Source of the DNA: Vicinamibacteria bacterium
Lineage (GTDB): Bacteria > Acidobacteriota > Vicinamibacteria > Fen-336
Reading direction: 5' to 3'
DNA: 33,300 bases
Assembly (NCBI GenBank): GCA_035570235.1
Contig: DATMML010000105.1
Location: 1 to 33,300, forward strand
In this document: piece after piece, positions 22,863 to 31,688 of the stretch
Layout: each line of letters opens with the position of its first letter
Position numbering within the stretch: position 1 is the stretch's first letter
The notes under the pieces: generated by a model
The model's database searches: none
What the model saw: the letters and a program-made list of their open reading frames with translations, nothing else
Told to the model about the DNA's origin: nothing
Made by a program: the position numbers and the translations under genes

Positions 22863-24548
22863 GTGAAACTGCGCCTCGGCCCCATGCTGCCCGTCTCCGT
22901 CCTCGCCGCGACCCTGCCCGCCGCGAGCCATCCCGTGCGCGCGCGGACGGGAATCGTGGCTTCGCAGAACTTCATCGCCTCCCACGTGGGCATGGACGTG
23001 CTCATGGACGGGGGCAACGCCATGGATGCGGCAGTGGCCACCGCCTTCGCCCTCGCCGTGACCCACCCCGCCGCGGGCAACATCGGCGGGGGGGGCTTTC
23101 TGGTCTATCGGCGGGCGACGGGGGAGGCGGTCGCCTACGACTTCCGGGAGACCGCCCCCGCCGGCGCCTCCTCCACCATGTTCCTAGAAGCCGGGAAGTA
23201 CGACGCCGACCGCCACCATCACCGATACCTGTCGGTGGGCGTGCCGGGAACGGTGGCCGGCCTGCACATGGCTTGGAAAGAGCAAGGCAAGCTTCCGTGG
23301 GAGCGGCTCTTGGAGCCCGCGATCTTCCTGGCCCGGGAGGGCTTCATGGTCACGGACGGCCTGGCCCGCTCGCTCCGCCAGGTCCTGCCCGAGATGAAGG
23401 CCTACCCGGCCTCCGTGGCCCAGTTCTCGCGGGCCGGCACCCCCTATGAGCCGGGCGACCTGTTGCGACAAGGGGACCTGGCCCGCACCCTGGAGCGGAT
23501 CGCGGACCGGGGTCGGGAGGGTTTCTACGAAGGGGAGACGGCGCGGCTCATCGAAAGGGAGATGCAGGCCCACGACGGCCTCATCACTCAGGCGGATCTG
23601 AAAGCCTACACCCCCCGACGGCGGGAGGTCCTTCGCGGCACCTATCGCGGCTACGAAGTCCTCACCGTGCCCCCCGCCAGCTCGGGCGGCGCCTGTCTTC
23701 TGGAGATGCTGAACGTCCTCGAGGGCTATGACCTCGCGGCCAAGGGCTTCGGCTCCGCGGCCACCGTCCACCTGATCACGGAGGTCATGCGCCGCGCCTT
23801 CGCCGACCGGGCCCGTTACCTCGGGGATCCCGAATTCAATCCCGGGATGCCCATCGCGCGGCTCATCTCGAAGGAATACGCGACCGCCCTGCGCCGGACC
23901 ATCCGCGCCGACCGCGCCTCGACCTCGTCGCCCCTGAGCTTCGAATGGCCGGCGCAGAGCACGCAGACCACCCACTTCTCGGTGGTGGATGCCGACCGCA
24001 ACGCGGTGGCCCTCACCTACACCCTCGAGGATGCCTACGGCGTCAAGGCGGTGGTGCCAGGGGCGGGCTTCCTCCTGAACAACGAGATGGGAGACTTCAA
24101 CGCGGGGCCGGGGCTGACGAACGCGGAGGGCCTGATCGGGACGGCCCCGAACCTGGCCGCGCCCGGCAAACGCATGCTCTCCAACATGACCCCCACCATT
24201 CTGGCCAAGGACGGCAAGGTCTTCATGGTCATAGGCAGCCCGGGGGGCCGGACCATCATCAACACCGTCCTTGTCACCACCTTGAACGTGGTGGACTTCG
24301 GCATGAACATCCAGGAGGCCATCGACGCCCCCCGCTTCCACCATCAGTGGCTTCCCGACGTCATCCGCTACGAGCGCTACGGCCTTTCCCCCGATACCCT
24401 GGCCCTCCTCACGCGCATGGGCCACGCGGCCAAGGAAAGCGAGCGCCCCCAGGGCGCGGCCCAGGGCATCGTCTACGACGCTAAGGAGGACCTGCTGGAG
24501 GGCGGCGCCGACCACCGCGCCCCCGATAGCGCGGCCATCGGCCGCTGA
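22863..24548 (+). CDS. ggt: Gamma-glutamyltransferase
   Basis: The 561-residue enzyme transfers or hydrolyses the gamma-glutamyl group of glutathione and related peptides in the periplasm. It has a short N-terminal signal segment (LGPMLPVSVLAATLPAAS) and the conserved large-subunit motifs MDGGNAMDAAVATAFALAVTHPAAGNIGGGGF and PPASSGGACLLEMLNVLEGYDL. The autoprocessing nucleophile is T369 in QTTHFSVVDADRNAVALTYTLE. PGGRTIINTVLVTTLNVVDFG and AIDAPRFHHQWLPD follow. Residues after T369 would form the small subunit. It starts with GTG and has AGGAG seven bases upstream. The intact TTH and PGGR motifs argue for an active enzyme. It ends 78 bp from the convergent hybrid kinase. Confidence 0.96.
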   Translation: MKLRLGPMLPVSVLAATLPAASHPVRARTGIVASQNFIASHVGMDVLMDGGNAMDAAVATAFALAVTHPAAGNIGGGGFLVYRRATGEAVAYDFRETAPAGASSTMFLEAGKYDADRHHHRYLSVGVPGTVAGLHMAWKEQGKLPWERLLEPAIFLAREGFMVTDGLARSLRQVLPEMKAYPASVAQFSRAGTPYEPGDLLRQGDLARTLERIADRGREGFYEGETARLIEREMQAHDGLITQADLKAYTPRRREVLRGTYRGYEVLTVPPASSGGACLLEMLNVLEGYDLAAKGFGSAATVHLITEVMRRAFADRARYLGDPEFNPGMPIARLISKEYATALRRTIRADRASTSSPLSFEWPAQSTQTTHFSVVDADRNAVALTYTLEDAYGVKAVVPGAGFLLNNEMGDFNAGPGLTNAEGLIGTAPNLAAPGKRMLSNMTPTILAKDGKVFMVIGSPGGRTIINTVLVTTLNVVDFGMNIQEAIDAPRFHHQWLPDVIRYERYGLSPDTLALLTRMGHAAKESERPQGAAQGIVYDAKEDLLEGGADHRAPDSAAIGR

Positions 24549-24626
24549 GCGGGCGGCCATCGACGTGCGCCGGCCCCGCCGCACCGGCCTTCCTGACCGC
24601 GTGTCTCCTGCGAGCGGGGCCGGAGC

Positions 24627-26936
24627 TCAGGCCTCCAGGACCTCGCGCACCTTCCGCAGGAGGGCGTCCGCGGTGAACGGCTTCTGAATGAAGTGGGTGC
24701 CGGGCTCGAGGGCACCGTGATGGCTGATGGCTTCGTCGGTGTAGCCCGACATGTACATGATCTTCACTGTGGGCCGGGAGGCCTTGATCCGGTCCGCCAC
24801 CTGACGCCCGCTCATCCGGGGCATGACCACGTCGGTGAGTAGGAGGTGGATCGGGCCGTCGTGGCCGTCCGCGGTCGCGAGCGCCTGCTCCGGGCTCGCC
24901 CCGGGAAGAACCCGGTAGCCCCCCACTTCCAGGATCTCCGCGATCAACAACCGCAGCGCCTCCGCGTCCTCCACCAGCAGGATCGTCTCCGAACCCGTGG
25001 ACGGCGCCTCCGCCCGCACCGCCCCCGCCGACGCGAGCGTCCCTGCCTCCTCCCTCCGCGGGAGATAGACCTTGAACGATGTCCCCTGGCCGACCTCGCT
25101 GTAGACGGCGACGTGGCCGCCGCTCTGCTTGATGATCCCAAAAACCGTGGACAGGCCGAGCCCCGTGCCCTTGCCTTCCTCCTTGGTGGTGAAGAAGGGC
25201 TCGAAGATGTGCGACATCGTGTCCGCGTCCATCCCGTGCCCGGTGTCGCTCACGGCCAGCATCACGTAGGAGCCGGGCTTGACGTCGGGATGCAGGCGGG
25301 TGTAGCTCCCGTCCAGATCTACGTTCGCGGTCTCGATGATGAGCTTGCCCCCCCGCGGCATGGCGTCGCGGGCGTTCACGGCCAGGTTGATGATCACCTG
25401 CTCCATCTGCCCCGGATCCGCCTTCACTAGACCCAGCCCGGAAGCGAAGACGGTGACGAGCTGGACGTCCTCGCCGATGAGCCGCCGCAGCATCTTCTCG
25501 GTGTCGTCGAGCACGGTGTTCAGGTCCAGCACCTCCGGGACCAGGACCTGCTTGCGGCTGAAGGCCAGGAGCTGGCGGGTCAGGCTCCCGGCCCGATCCG
25601 CCGCCTTCTGGATCTCCGCCGCGCGCCGGAAGCCGGGGTGCCCCACTCCCAGGTCCTTCAGCATCAGCTCGGTATAGCCGGTGATGACGCCCAGGAGATT
25701 GTTGAAGTCGTGCGCCACCCCGCCCGCGAGCTGGCCGACGGCCTCCATCTTCTGGGACTGGAGGAGCTGCGCCTCCAGCCTCCTCTTCTCCGTCACGTCG
25801 TGGGCGAGGACGAGCACCGCCTTCCGCCCCTGAAACGTGATCGGATCGGACGAGATGTCGACCTCGATGAGGGAGCCGTCCTTCGTCCGGTGCCGCCAGC
25901 CGCTCGGGGACCCCGGCGGCATCCGCAAGAGTCCCTTGAGATGCGCGGAGAGCTTTGGAATCTCCTCGGGGGGCCGGATGTCATTGATGGTCATGCCCAG
26001 AAACTCCGCCGGCGTGTATCCGTACTGTCGAACGGCGGCGTCGTTGACGGCGAGGAAGGCGAGCGTCTCCGCGTCGAAGACCCACATCGGATGCGGGTTG
26101 CTGTCGAACAAGAGCCGATACTGCTCCTCGCGCTCCTGCAACCTCAGCTCGGCCTGCTTCCGCTCCGTGACGTCCGACCACGACGCCACTACCTCAAGCG
26201 GGTTCCCTTCCCCGTCCCGCAGCAGCTTCTGCTCGTCCCGAACCCAGCGGTACGCCCCGTCCTTGCGGCGGAAGCGATACTCGCGGACGACGTGCCCCTC
26301 CTGCAGGAGCTTCTGAACCTGGGCCAGGACCGGCTCCCGGTCCTCGGCATGGACCCGATCCACCCACCACTCCGACTTGAGGACCTCGGCAGGAGCGTAA
26401 CCGAGCAGCTGCTCGATGTTCTCGCTCACCCAGTCGGGGACGAGCGTCTGGCCCGCGACCCGGAGCGAGTACAGAACCGCCGGGCTCGAGCTCACGAGGT
26501 GGTGGAGTCGCTCCTTGGTGCTGCGCAAGGCATCCTCGGCCTGCCGGCGGGCGGCCCGCTCGGCCGTCTCCGCCAGCGCCCGCAGGAGAGCGGGGGCGAG
26601 TCGGTCCCGCCTCTCCTTGGCCACAAAGTCCGTGGCCCCGGCCTTGAGAGCCTCGACCGCGCGCTCTTCTCCGAGGGTGGCGGTGAAGAATAGGAAGGCC
26701 ATCTCCGGCCTCCGCGCCTTCGCCTCCCGCAGGGCCTGGAGTCCGTTGAAGGAGGGAAGGCTGTAGTCGGAGACCACGATGTTGTAGCCGCCCCCCTCGA
26801 GGGCAGCCACGAAGGCATCTCGGGTCTCCACCCTCACCACCTCCCAGTCCATACCGGCCTCCCGGAGCGCCAACTCCACGAGCTCGGAATCGGTTGGGCT
26901 GTCTTCGAGGTGGAGGACCCGGACGCTAGCCCCCAT
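24627..26936 (-). CDS. Hybrid sensor histidine kinase REC-PAS-PAS-HisKA-HATPase-REC
   Basis: The 769-residue cytosolic kinase has no membrane helix. The N-terminal receiver ([24 protein letters not shown]) has D57 in VSDYSLP. Two PAS domains follow: about 145-265 ([32 protein letters not shown]) and about 275-390 ([38 protein letters not shown]). The phosphoacceptor is H409 in [20 protein letters not shown], followed by N, G1 and G2 boxes of the ATPase ([44 protein letters not shown]). A C-terminal receiver has D702 in LTDVVMP. Phosphorelay through two receivers is expected. It is divergent from the TonB receptor operon and may connect with it. The start ATG at 26936 has GAGGGGGG upstream. 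Confidence 0.95.
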   Translation of the reverse strand: MGASVRVLHLEDSPTDSELVELALREAGMDWEVVRVETRDAFVAALEGGGYNIVVSDYSLPSFNGLQALREAKARRPEMAFLFFTATLGEERAVEALKAGATDFVAKERRDRLAPALLRALAETAERAARRQAEDALRSTKERLHHLVSSSPAVLYSLRVAGQTLVPDWVSENIEQLLGYAPAEVLKSEWWVDRVHAEDREPVLAQVQKLLQEGHVVREYRFRRKDGAYRWVRDEQKLLRDGEGNPLEVVASWSDVTERKQAELRLQEREEQYRLLFDSNPHPMWVFDAETLAFLAVNDAAVRQYGYTPAEFLGMTINDIRPPEEIPKLSAHLKGLLRMPPGSPSGWRHRTKDGSLIEVDISSDPITFQGRKAVLVLAHDVTEKRRLEAQLLQSQKMEAVGQLAGGVAHDFNNLLGVITGYTELMLKDLGVGHPGFRRAAEIQKAADRAGSLTRQLLAFSRKQVLVPEVLDLNTVLDDTEKMLRRLIGEDVQLVTVFASGLGLVKADPGQMEQVIINLAVNARDAMPRGGKLIIETANVDLDGSYTRLHPDVKPGSYVMLAVSDTGHGMDADTMSHIFEPFFTTKEEGKGTGLGLSTVFGIIKQSGGHVAVYSEVGQGTSFKVYLPRREEAGTLASAGAVRAEAPSTGSETILLVEDAEALRLLIAEILEVGGYRVLPGASPEQALATADGHDGPIHLLLTDVVMPRMSGRQVADRIKASRPTVKIMYMSGYTDEAISHHGALEPGTHFIQKPFTADALLRKVREVLEA

Positions 26937-26967
26937 GAGTCATCGCCCCCCTCGTCCAATACTAGCT

Positions 26968-26991
26968 ATTTCCAGCACAAGATGTGGAAAT
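26968..26991. promoter_or_regulatory. Dyad ATTTCCA-N10-TGGAAAT between kinase and TonB receptor genes
   Basis: ATTTCCA (26968-26974) and TGGAAAT (26985-26991) are perfect inverted 7-mers with a 10-nt spacer, in the AT-richer 140-bp gap between the divergent kinase and receptor genes. A TAGTAT hexamer on the minus strand (26964-26959) lies beside it and may be the kinase -10. The dyad is suited to a dimeric regulator acting on one or both directions. Confidence 0.45.
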
Positions 26992-27076
26992 GAGGAGTAT
27001 CATGTTTCTACACATTCGATGTTAAGTGCATATCGGCGCAACGAATAGCTCGTTGGCGCCCGGGGGGACCAGCTTC

Positions 27077-29074
27077 ATGTTTCATGTGTCGAGCCCAGGG
27101 CGGCCCCGCCAGTCTCTCGTTTTTCCAGCCCCGCTCCTCCCTCTCGTCTTTCTGGCCTCCACGACCTCCTTGCTGGCCGACAACCAGCGCGACTTGACCT
27201 CCATCAGCCTGGAGGAGCTCGCGCAGACCCGGGTCACCTCGGTGTCCAAGGAGGAAGAACCGCTGTTCCAGACCCCGGCCGCGGTCTACGTCATCACCGC
27301 GGAGGACATTCGACGTTCGGGGGCCACGAGCATTCCGGAGGCTCTTCGGCTGGCGCCGGGGGTCGAGGTGGCCCGCATCAACTCCAATCAATGGGCGGTG
27401 GGGATCCGCGGCTTCACCAGTCGCCTCTCGCGCTCCGAGCTCGCCCTGATGGACGGGCGCAGCCTCTACACCCCCCTGTTCGCGGGCACGTACTGGGAGG
27501 TGCAGGACACGGTCCTGGACGACATCGAGCGGATCGAGGTCGTGCGGGGGCCCGGGGGGACCCTCTGGGGCGCGAACGCGGTGAACGGGATCGTCAACAT
27601 CATCACGAAGAATTCCCGGGACACCCAGGGCGGGCTCGTCTACGGGGGGGGTGGGAACCAGGAACGGGGCTTCGTCGGCGCGCGCTATGGCGGAACGGTC
27701 GGCGACACGGGCAGCTACCGGGTCTACGGCAAATACTTCGACCGCGAGCCTGGATATCACGCCAGCGGCGACGACTTCGACGGGTGGCACATGGCTCAGA
27801 GCGGATTCCGCTCCGATTGGAAGCTTCCCTCGAGCGACCGGCTGACCGTCCAGGGAGACATCTATAACGGCCGAGCGGGCGAGCGGACCGCGCTGACCTC
27901 CTTTTCGCCCCCCTATCAGCGCACGGTGGACACCCCCGCGGAGCTCTCGGGAGGCAACCTGCTGGCCCGGTGGGATCACTCGCTTCTGGGGTCGAGTCTC
28001 GCCGTCACCTCCTATTACGACCGCACGCGTCGATTGGAGCCCACCTTTCACGAGACTCGCGACACCTTCAATATCGACATCCAGGACCAGTTCGGCCTCG
28101 CCCGCCAGAAGGTGGTCTGGGGTCTTGGCTATCGGTTCTCCTCCGGCCGGGGGCAGGGGGCCGATACCATAGCTTTCGTCCCCCCGGACCGGACCGATCA
28201 CATCTTCAGCCTCTTCGTCCAGGACGAGATCGCGCTCGTGAAGGATCGCTTGACGCTCAGCCTGGGGACCAAGCTGGAGCGGAACGAGTACACGGGGTTC
28301 GAGCTCCAACCCAGCGGTCGCTTGCTGTGGTCTCCGGGTTCTCGTCAGGCGATCTGGGCCGCCATCACCCGGGCCGTGCGCACGCCCTCCCGGATCGAGC
28401 GCGACCTTTCTCTGACCGCGTCCTTCAGCCCCACCCTCCCCGTCTTCGCGCAGATCTCCGGGAATGACTCCTTCACGAGCGAGAGTGTGGTCGCCTACGA
28501 GGCCGGGTACCGTGTCCGGCCCACGGATCGGCTGAGCCTGGACCTCGCTCTCTTCTACAACCGCTACTCGGACCTCCTCAGCATCGAGAGCGGCACGCCC
28601 ATCCCGGCCCCCGGCCGCCAGATCCTTCCCTTCCGCTTCGCGAACATGCTCGGCGGGCATGCCTCCGGATTGGAGCTCTCCTCCCTCGCGCAACTGACCA
28701 GGTCCTGGACCATGGCCGCGGAGTACTCCTACCTGAGCATGAGCCTCATGGCCCAGCCCGGCAGCACGGACCTCACCTCCGTCCCCACCGACGAGGCGAG
28801 CCCCCGTCACATCGCCCGCATCCGCTCCTCCTGGCGGCTTCCCGCGGGCCTGGACGCGGACGTCAGCCTCCGGTGGGTCGACGCCATCCGCTCCCAGAAG
28901 ACACCCGCCTATTCGGCCCTGGACGCCCGCCTCGCTTGGCCGGTCGTGGCCAAGCTCGAGCTGGCCGTGGTGGGCCAGAACCTCCTGCGCGACCATCACC
29001 TCGAGTTCGGCAGCGGCCCCACCGCGGTTGAGATCCCGCGGTCCATCTATGGCGAGGCCCGGTGGCGGTGGTAA
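27077..29074 (+). CDS. TonB-dependent outer-membrane receptor
   Basis: From ATG 27077 the protein has 665 residues with a signal sequence (LVFPAPLLPLVFLASTTSLLA). The mature start DLTSISLEELAQTRVTSVSKEEE and the plug (TPAAVYVITAEDIRRSGATSIPEALRLAPGVEVARI, IEVVRGPGGTLWGANAVNGIVNIITK) belong to the receptor subgroup often encoded beside YfiR proteins. A 22-strand barrel and a C-terminal aromatic residue (GEARWRW) follow. No N-terminal STN signalling domain is seen. An in-frame GTG at 27026 would add 17 residues; neither start has a strong ribosome site. The ligand is unknown (siderophore, cobalamin or other). Its stop overlaps the YfiR gene, making it first in a four-gene operon with kinase and regulator. 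Confidence 0.94.
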   Translation: MFHVSSPGRPRQSLVFPAPLLPLVFLASTTSLLADNQRDLTSISLEELAQTRVTSVSKEEEPLFQTPAAVYVITAEDIRRSGATSIPEALRLAPGVEVARINSNQWAVGIRGFTSRLSRSELALMDGRSLYTPLFAGTYWEVQDTVLDDIERIEVVRGPGGTLWGANAVNGIVNIITKNSRDTQGGLVYGGGGNQERGFVGARYGGTVGDTGSYRVYGKYFDREPGYHASGDDFDGWHMAQSGFRSDWKLPSSDRLTVQGDIYNGRAGERTALTSFSPPYQRTVDTPAELSGGNLLARWDHSLLGSSLAVTSYYDRTRRLEPTFHETRDTFNIDIQDQFGLARQKVVWGLGYRFSSGRGQGADTIAFVPPDRTDHIFSLFVQDEIALVKDRLTLSLGTKLERNEYTGFELQPSGRLLWSPGSRQAIWAAITRAVRTPSRIERDLSLTASFSPTLPVFAQISGNDSFTSESVVAYEAGYRVRPTDRLSLDLALFYNRYSDLLSIESGTPIPAPGRQILPFRFANMLGGHASGLELSSLAQLTRSWTMAAEYSYLSMSLMAQPGSTDLTSVPTDEASPRHIARIRSSWRLPAGLDADVSLRWVDAIRSQKTPAYSALDARLAWPVVAKLELAVVGQNLLRDHHLEFGSGPTAVEIPRSIYGEARWRW

Positions 29075-29625
29075 GGCTCCCGGGCTCGGGTACTCTGGCC
29101 GTTCTCTTGTTGCTCGCCTCGGCCCAGGCGGTGGACACGCGGGAGGCCCCCCGGGCGAGCGAGTACCAGGTCAAAGCCGCGTTCCTCTACAACTTTGCCA
29201 AGTTCGTGCACTGGCCGGACGAGCGCACTCTCGGCCCCGCCTTCACCGTCGCCGTCTTGGGCGAGGACCCCTTCGGCGGGATCCTGGAGAGCACCTTTGC
29301 CGGAAAGACCATTCTGGACAGAAACGTGGAGGTCCGCCGGATCAGCGCCCCGGAGGCCGCGGGCAAGTTCCAGATCCTCTTCATCGGCTCGTCCGAGCGG
29401 CCCCGCCTGGCGGAGATCCTGAAGGCCCTGGAGGGAACCAGCGTTCTCACCGTGGGCGAGATGGACGGCTTCTCGGACCGGGGCGGGATGATCACCTTCA
29501 AGCTGAAGAACGACCTCGTCCGCTTCGACATCAACCTGGACCAAGTCGAGCGCGCGCACCTCAAGATGAGCTCTCAGCTCATCCGCCTGGCCCTGCGTGT
29601 CATCTCCAAGGGTGACGGCGTCTGA
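29062..29625 (+). CDS. YfiR-family periplasmic protein (DUF4154)
   Basis: The 187-residue protein has a signal peptide (LAVLLLLASAQA) and the YfiR core: SEYQVKAAFLYNFAKFVHWPDE, FTVAVLGEDPFGGILESTFAGKTI, RRISAPEAAGKFQILFIGSSE, VLTVGEMDGFSDRGGMITFKLKNDLVRFDINLDQVERAHLKMSSQLIRLA. In Pseudomonas YfiR is a periplasmic repressor of the CHASE8-GGDEF cyclase YfiN. Here it precedes a CHASE8-like histidine kinase, so it is likely to bind that kinase's periplasmic domain. The GTG at 29062 overlaps the receptor gene by 13 bases; GTG 29068 is also possible. The kinase ATG lies one base after the stop codon. Location is periplasmic; ligand and redox state are unknown. Confidence 0.93.
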   Translation: MAVVRLPGSGTLAVLLLLASAQAVDTREAPRASEYQVKAAFLYNFAKFVHWPDERTLGPAFTVAVLGEDPFGGILESTFAGKTILDRNVEVRRISAPEAAGKFQILFIGSSERPRLAEILKALEGTSVLTVGEMDGFSDRGGMITFKLKNDLVRFDINLDQVERAHLKMSSQLIRLALRVISKGDGV

Positions 29626-29626
29626 G

Positions 29627-31084
29627 ATGAACCTCCTGGGCGGGATGAGCATCCGGCGGAAGCTGACCAGCATCGGCATGCTGAGCAGCGTGACGGCGCT
29701 GGTGACGGCGAGCATCGCCTTCCTCGCCTACGATCTGCACAGCTTCCGCGAGTCGATGGTGCGCCGCATCCTGAGCGAGGCGCACATCATCAGCTTCAAC
29801 AGCGTCTCGCCCCTCCTCTTCAACGACACCGAGGCCGCGAGCGCCACCCTGGGCGGCTTGCGGGGAGAACCGGCGGTAGCGGCGGCCCTCATCGTCGCCG
29901 AGAAGGGGGGCCGGCCCCTCGCCAGCTATGCCCGCGACGGCGGGTCGGCGGCGACGCTTCTCAACCCTTCTCCCGAGATTCCGGCCGGATACCTCTTCAC
30001 GGCCGGCGAGCTCCTCGTGTCCGAGCCCATCCGGTTCGAGGGAAAGACCGTGGGCACGCTGCTGATCCGCGCCGACCTGGATGAGCTGGCCGACCGTCAG
30101 CGCCGCTACGCGGGCATGGTGATGGTCATCCTGGCCGGGTCCTTCCTCCTCGCCATCGCGATCTCCCGGATCGTCGAGAAGACGATCTCCAGGCCGCTGT
30201 TGAACCTGGCCAACACCGCGCGCACCGTTTCCTCCCAGAAGGACTACTCGGTGCGGGCCAAGTCGGAGGGCAACGACGAGATCGGCTCCCTCATCGGCAC
30301 CTTCAACGAGATGCTGGACCAGATCGAGCGGCAGAACTCCGACCTCCAGGAGGCCCGCGTCGACCTGGAGAGGCGCGTCGAGGCCCGGACCCACGACCTG
30401 GCGGCCGCGAACAAGGAGCTGGAGGCGTTCTCGTATTCGGTGTCTCATGACCTCCGGGCTCCCCTGCGGGGGATCGACGGCTTCAGCAAGGCCGTCCTCA
30501 GCGGGTACGGGTCCCAGCTCGACGAACAGGGTCGTCACTACCTGGAGCGGGTGCGGGCCGGGACCCAGCGGATGGCCAGGCTGATAGACGACCTGCTCGG
30601 GCTGGCCAGGGTCAGCCGTCGGGATCTGGTCCGCCAAGAGGTGAGCCTGAGCGAGATCGCGGGTCGGGTGGCGGCCGAGCTGGCGACGCGGCCGCCGGTA
30701 CGGGAGGTGCGTGTGCGCGTGGAAGCGGACCTCACCGCGGAGGCGGATCCCCACCTCTTGACCATCGTGCTCGAGAACTTGATGGGCAACGCGTGGAAGT
30801 TCACGGCCAAGAGGGAGGATGCCTGCATCGAGGTGGGCAAGCTCAAGGATGGCGCGGGGGCGGCCTTCTATGTGCGCGACAACGGGGCGGGCTTCGACAT
30901 GGCGTACGCGGACAAGCTCTTCGGTGCGTTCCAGCGGCTTCACAGCGATGCGGATTTCGAGGGCACGGGAATCGGCCTGGCCACCGTGCAGCGGATCGTC
31001 AACCGCCACAGTGGACGGATATGGGCCGAAGGGACGGTCGGCGAAGGGGCGACGTTCTACTTCACTCTGGAGCGCAATCCATGA
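29627..31084 (+). CDS. CHASE8-HAMP sensor histidine kinase
   Basis: The 485-residue membrane kinase starts MNLLGGMSIRRKLTSIGMLSSVTALVTASIAFLAYDL, with a first helix at about 14-36. A periplasmic domain of about 120 residues follows (FRESMVRRILSEAHIISFNSVSPLLFNDTEAASATLGGL) that matches CHASE8, the YfiN sensor. A second helix (MVMVILAGSFLLAIAI) leads into HAMP (ISRPLLNLANTARTVSSQKDYSVRA). The HisKA phosphoacceptor is H274 in SYSVSHDLRAPLRGIDGFS. The ATPase has ENLMGNAWKFT, DNGAGFDM and GTGIGLATVQRIVNRHSG. There is no receiver or GGDEF. It lies one base after yfiR-like and overlaps the response regulator by four bases (ATGA), so signal transfer to that regulator is likely. Confidence 0.95.
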   Translation: MNLLGGMSIRRKLTSIGMLSSVTALVTASIAFLAYDLHSFRESMVRRILSEAHIISFNSVSPLLFNDTEAASATLGGLRGEPAVAAALIVAEKGGRPLASYARDGGSAATLLNPSPEIPAGYLFTAGELLVSEPIRFEGKTVGTLLIRADLDELADRQRRYAGMVMVILAGSFLLAIAISRIVEKTISRPLLNLANTARTVSSQKDYSVRAKSEGNDEIGSLIGTFNEMLDQIERQNSDLQEARVDLERRVEARTHDLAAANKELEAFSYSVSHDLRAPLRGIDGFSKAVLSGYGSQLDEQGRHYLERVRAGTQRMARLIDDLLGLARVSRRDLVRQEVSLSEIAGRVAAELATRPPVREVRVRVEADLTAEADPHLLTIVLENLMGNAWKFTAKREDACIEVGKLKDGAGAAFYVRDNGAGFDMAYADKLFGAFQRLHSDADFEGTGIGLATVQRIVNRHSGRIWAEGTVGEGATFYFTLERNP

Positions 31085-31542
31085 ACAACCGGCCCATCCT
31101 TCTCGTGGAAGACAACCGCGACGACGTCGAGCTGACGGTGATGGCCCTGACGGAGGCCAAGATCACGAACCCGGTGGTGGTCGCGCGCAACGGCGTGGAG
31201 GCTCTCGACTACCTTTTCGGCACGGGGGCCCACGCCGGCCGCGACCCGACGGACCAGCCGGTGGTGGTACTGCTGGACATCAAACTGCCCCTCCTGAACG
31301 GTCTCGACGTCCTCAAGCGCATGCGGGAGGACGAGCGGACGCGGCGGACGCCGGTGGTCATGCTGACGAGCTCGACGGAGCAGACCGACATCGCCAACAC
31401 CTATGAGCTGGGCGCCAACAGCTATGTCCGCAAGCCGGTGGAGTTCGAGGGCTTCGTGACCGCCGCGCGCCAGCTCGGTCTCTACTGGACGGTGCTGAAC
31501 AATCCGCCGGAGCCCGGGGCCCCGAAGAAGAAGACCTCCTGA
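31081..31542 (+). CDS. Single-domain response regulator (Rcp1-like)
   Basis: The 153-residue protein is a stand-alone receiver domain: PILLVEDNRDDVELTVMAL (acidic pocket), phosphoacceptor D66 in VVLLDIKLPLLNGLDVLKRMR, the switch threonine in VVMLTSSTEQTDI and the lysine in NSYVRKPVEFEGF. The extended loop around residues 48-60 and the ending LGLYWTVLNNPP are typical of the Rcp1 group that pairs with phytochrome-like and other HisKA kinases. There is no output domain, so it must act by protein contact or pass phosphate on, possibly to the divergent hybrid kinase or another partner. Its ATG overlaps the kinase stop, so it is the last gene of the receptor operon. Confidence 0.94.
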   Translation: MNNRPILLVEDNRDDVELTVMALTEAKITNPVVVARNGVEALDYLFGTGAHAGRDPTDQPVVVLLDIKLPLLNGLDVLKRMREDERTRRTPVVMLTSSTEQTDIANTYELGANSYVRKPVEFEGFVTAARQLGLYWTVLNNPPEPGAPKKKTS

Positions 31543-31586
31543 GTTCGCCCCCCTAGCGGGACCCCGCGCCCCTCCTCCCCCGCAAC

Positions 31587-31605
31587 CCCGGGAGGCGCTC
31601 CCGGG
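31587..31605 (+). terminator. Hairpin after the receptor-kinase operon
   Basis: CCCGGGAG (31587-31594) and CTCCCGGG (31598-31605) form a perfect 8-bp stem with a 3-nt loop, 45 bases after the response-regulator stop. No T-run follows, so it may be a transcript-end hairpin, perhaps used with Rho, rather than a classical intrinsic terminator. Confidence 0.45.
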
Positions 31606-31688
31606 CGCCGTGCCCGGGAAGCAGCGTTTCCTCGCCATTCGTCGCGCGCTCCCTCGCCCCTGGCCCGGCCCCGCCCTCGGGGAGTAGA

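Noticed and set aside
27008-28999. 663-codon minus-strand frame antisense to the TonB receptor
   Set aside because: The plus strand encodes a full receptor with plug and barrel motifs; the antisense frame is Gly/Ala/Arg-rich with no domains.
29600-31009. 469-codon minus-strand frame antisense to the CHASE8 kinase
   Set aside because: The plus strand has all kinase motifs, and the antisense product has no recognisable features.
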